A DNA stretch of 64,000 nucleotides from assembly GCF_963576615.1 (NCBI RefSeq), contig NC_088711.1, forward strand, positions 8,488,869 to 8,552,868. Direction: 5' to 3'. The stretch's first letter is position 1; every line of letters begins with the position of its first letter. This stretch comes from Watersipora subatra. Lineage: Eukaryota; Bryozoa; Gymnolaemata; Cheilostomatida; Watersiporidae. Below are positions 62,390 to 64,000 of the stretch, piece after piece. A model generated the notes under the pieces. It did not search any database, was not told the origin of the DNA, and was given only the letters and a program-made list of their open reading frames with translations. The position numbers and the translations under genes were made by a program.

Positions 62390-62965
62390 TAAATTGTGAC
62401 AGTGGGTAGATGTCTAGTGATTATGCAGTTTCTGGTAGTACTCTCACATAACGTATAGTTCTGGGAAAAAAGCTGTTGTGAAGTAAACTGGAGGTTGCAT
62501 ATAATGAAATGAATTCCCCATAGCTAACTACACGAGTGACAATTATTGTTTTAGATCTATTTGTGATTATTTTATTTTAATTGGATGAAATAACACTGTG
62601 TCGATCCTCGTTTTGGAGGATTTTAGTACATAAAACTACCCTACGGTTTTGCCTTTGCCTGAATAAGGTCGGCCACCCTAACTGTTTATGGGCTTTGGTG
62701 ATACCGTCACAACTTTTCCGACTGCTCACAAATCTAATGGCTCTAATCTGTACACCTTCGAATGAGTTTATCATAGCTTTGTTGGTAGGGGTACACATTA
62801 CATCAGCATACTCTAAGATGGGGCTACATAGGCTGGTGTAAACGAGCAACCAGTTGTTTTAGGGTAATTTTACTAGCTTTCTCAGTATCAAATGCAATAC
62901 GTTGGTCAAAGTGTAGATGTTGTGCAGAATGACACCTAGATATTTGTGTTTTCTACCCACAGGGC
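62390..62965 (-). pseudogene. Decayed 3' end of a non-LTR retrotransposon (LINE) reverse transcriptase ORF
   Basis: The minus strand reads, in order, KYLGVIL, then after a frameshift SLCSPILEYADV, then LGWPTLFRQRQNRR, then NSFFPRTIR. This series is the usual C-terminal end of jockey/CR1/RTE-type reverse transcriptase polyproteins. Stop codons and frame changes interrupt it, so it is inactive. The catalytic core is absent (5' truncated), and no poly-A tail is obvious. Confidence 0.85.
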
Positions 62966-64000
62966 ACGCCACGAGTCAAGTTTGTGTTGTAACTAGGGTT
63001 TAGTCAAAACCCTAAACCCCATGTTTAGGGTTTTGATGATATGGCGTGAAAATTTGAAAAATATTTGTCACTCAGTACGATACCATGCACTAGTTCCGTA
63101 AATAGGTCTTGTATCCAAGTTGTATGAAACGTACAAAACTGTCAACAGCTGTTAACGCAATACACTCGACAATCAAGGAAAGCTATACCTCTTTTCTAAC
63201 GTCACTATAATATTGGATTAGTATTTATTAAATTGAAACGAAAAACAAAAAAAACTTATTTTAGAGAGAGTTGTTTGACGTTATATCCAGATTTGTTAAT
63301 GCAACATATGGTTGTTTGTTATTTTTCTCATCGAAGTATAGCAATAATATTAAGACACGTTTACTCTAAGGGCATGGCGTCTGCATCAAACAAAAAAATC
63401 TGACAGAAGCGGAATGAGATGAAACGTCACTGCAATACCTACACACTAATATTTTGACAATTACAGATTAATAGCACTTGTCGTCCCTTCTCCCCGATCG
63501 TCCCGTCTAAAACTTGTTTCAAACGACTCGTTAACGCAAGGTTTACAACCCGTAATCCTACTAGCTGACGGCAAGCTAAATCCTACGATTTCACGCTACC
63601 CGGAAACAGTCCTCGTGCTAGATCACAAGTTTTGAAGATCTATACAGACCCCTCTAATACACAAAATTTCTGCTGTCGCAAAAAACAACAGTTTCAATTA
63701 TAGTATGATATTATAGTATGGTATTATAGTGCTGTTTCATCATGAAAAATGTAAAAACAGTTTGGTGTTATAAAATAAACTGCCACGAGTCTTCGGTGTG
63801 GTAGTTGTCATACACGCTAAAATTCATTTAAAACTACGTCGGTTTTAAATGAATTTGAAGTCTGCTTTGACTAGCTACTTGCAAATGGTTTTTGAATGCA
63901 AATTGCTGTATTCTAAATGAGTAGATCTTCCGTGCACAACTTTAATTGTTGCAAATGAATTGGATGATTGCTTGTTATAGCCGTTTATTAGGCACGCGAA
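62966..64000. other. Right-edge intergenic sequence with two hairpins
   Basis: A 14-bp inverted repeat tcaaaaccctaaac/gtttagggttttga lies at 63004-63036, and a 14-bp inverted repeat aattcatttaaaac/gttttaaatgaatt at 63821-63855. No coding sequence was recognised. Confidence 0.6.

Overview
This is eukaryotic, almost certainly invertebrate animal, nuclear DNA. It is AT-rich, its genes are split into small exons with GT-AG junctions, and it is packed with minisatellites. Four protein-coding genes or gene parts can be read exon by exon. Exon phases were checked and agree throughout, except at one junction. The species cannot be fixed from the window. The gene set (DUOX with DUOXA, and a BMAL that keeps the vertebrate-type C-terminal activation tail) suits a non-insect bilaterian such as a lophotrochozoan.

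Region 1 (1-24 kb). A 34-bp satellite at the left edge is broken by a hAT-like MITE with a clean 8-bp target duplication. Next is the 5' part (eight exons, about 412 residues) of a dual oxidase (DUOX) on the minus strand. It is arranged head to head with its maturation factor DUOXA on the plus strand, with 811 bp between the two start codons. DUOX makes hydrogen peroxide at the cell surface, and DUOXA carries DUOX out of the ER and stays with it. A shared promoter would give matched expression. DUOXA introns hold large arrays: a 15-bp minisatellite with a 195-bp higher-order period, and a roughly 50-bp array flanked by reversed copies of its own unit.

Region 2 (26.4-39.9 kb). A 19-exon minus-strand gene encodes a secreted protein of about 900 residues that I do not recognise. 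It has a signal peptide, at least eight N-glycosylation sequons, a Gly/Ser-rich segment, a furin-like RKKR site and a charged, probably helical C-terminal half. This is the best candidate here for something undescribed.

Region 3 (39.9-49 kb) is gene-poor. It holds simple arrays, Helitron-like and tRNA-promoter-bearing dispersed elements, and a diverged repeat family also found in a DUOXA intron.

Region 4 (49-56.4 kb). An eight-exon minus-strand gene encodes a BMAL (ARNTL/CYCLE) circadian bHLH-PAS factor of 483 residues. It has bHLH, PAS-A, PAS-B and the CRY-binding C-terminal activation tail, but a very short linker. Its introns carry several minisatellites and a 392-bp tandem duplication. 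A 790-bp foldback element lies 114 bp upstream of the start codon assigned here.

Region 5 (57-64 kb). A 20-bp minisatellite, otherwise featureless DNA, and a decayed 3' end of a non-LTR retrotransposon. Most long open frames in the window are tandem repeats read as protein and are not genes.
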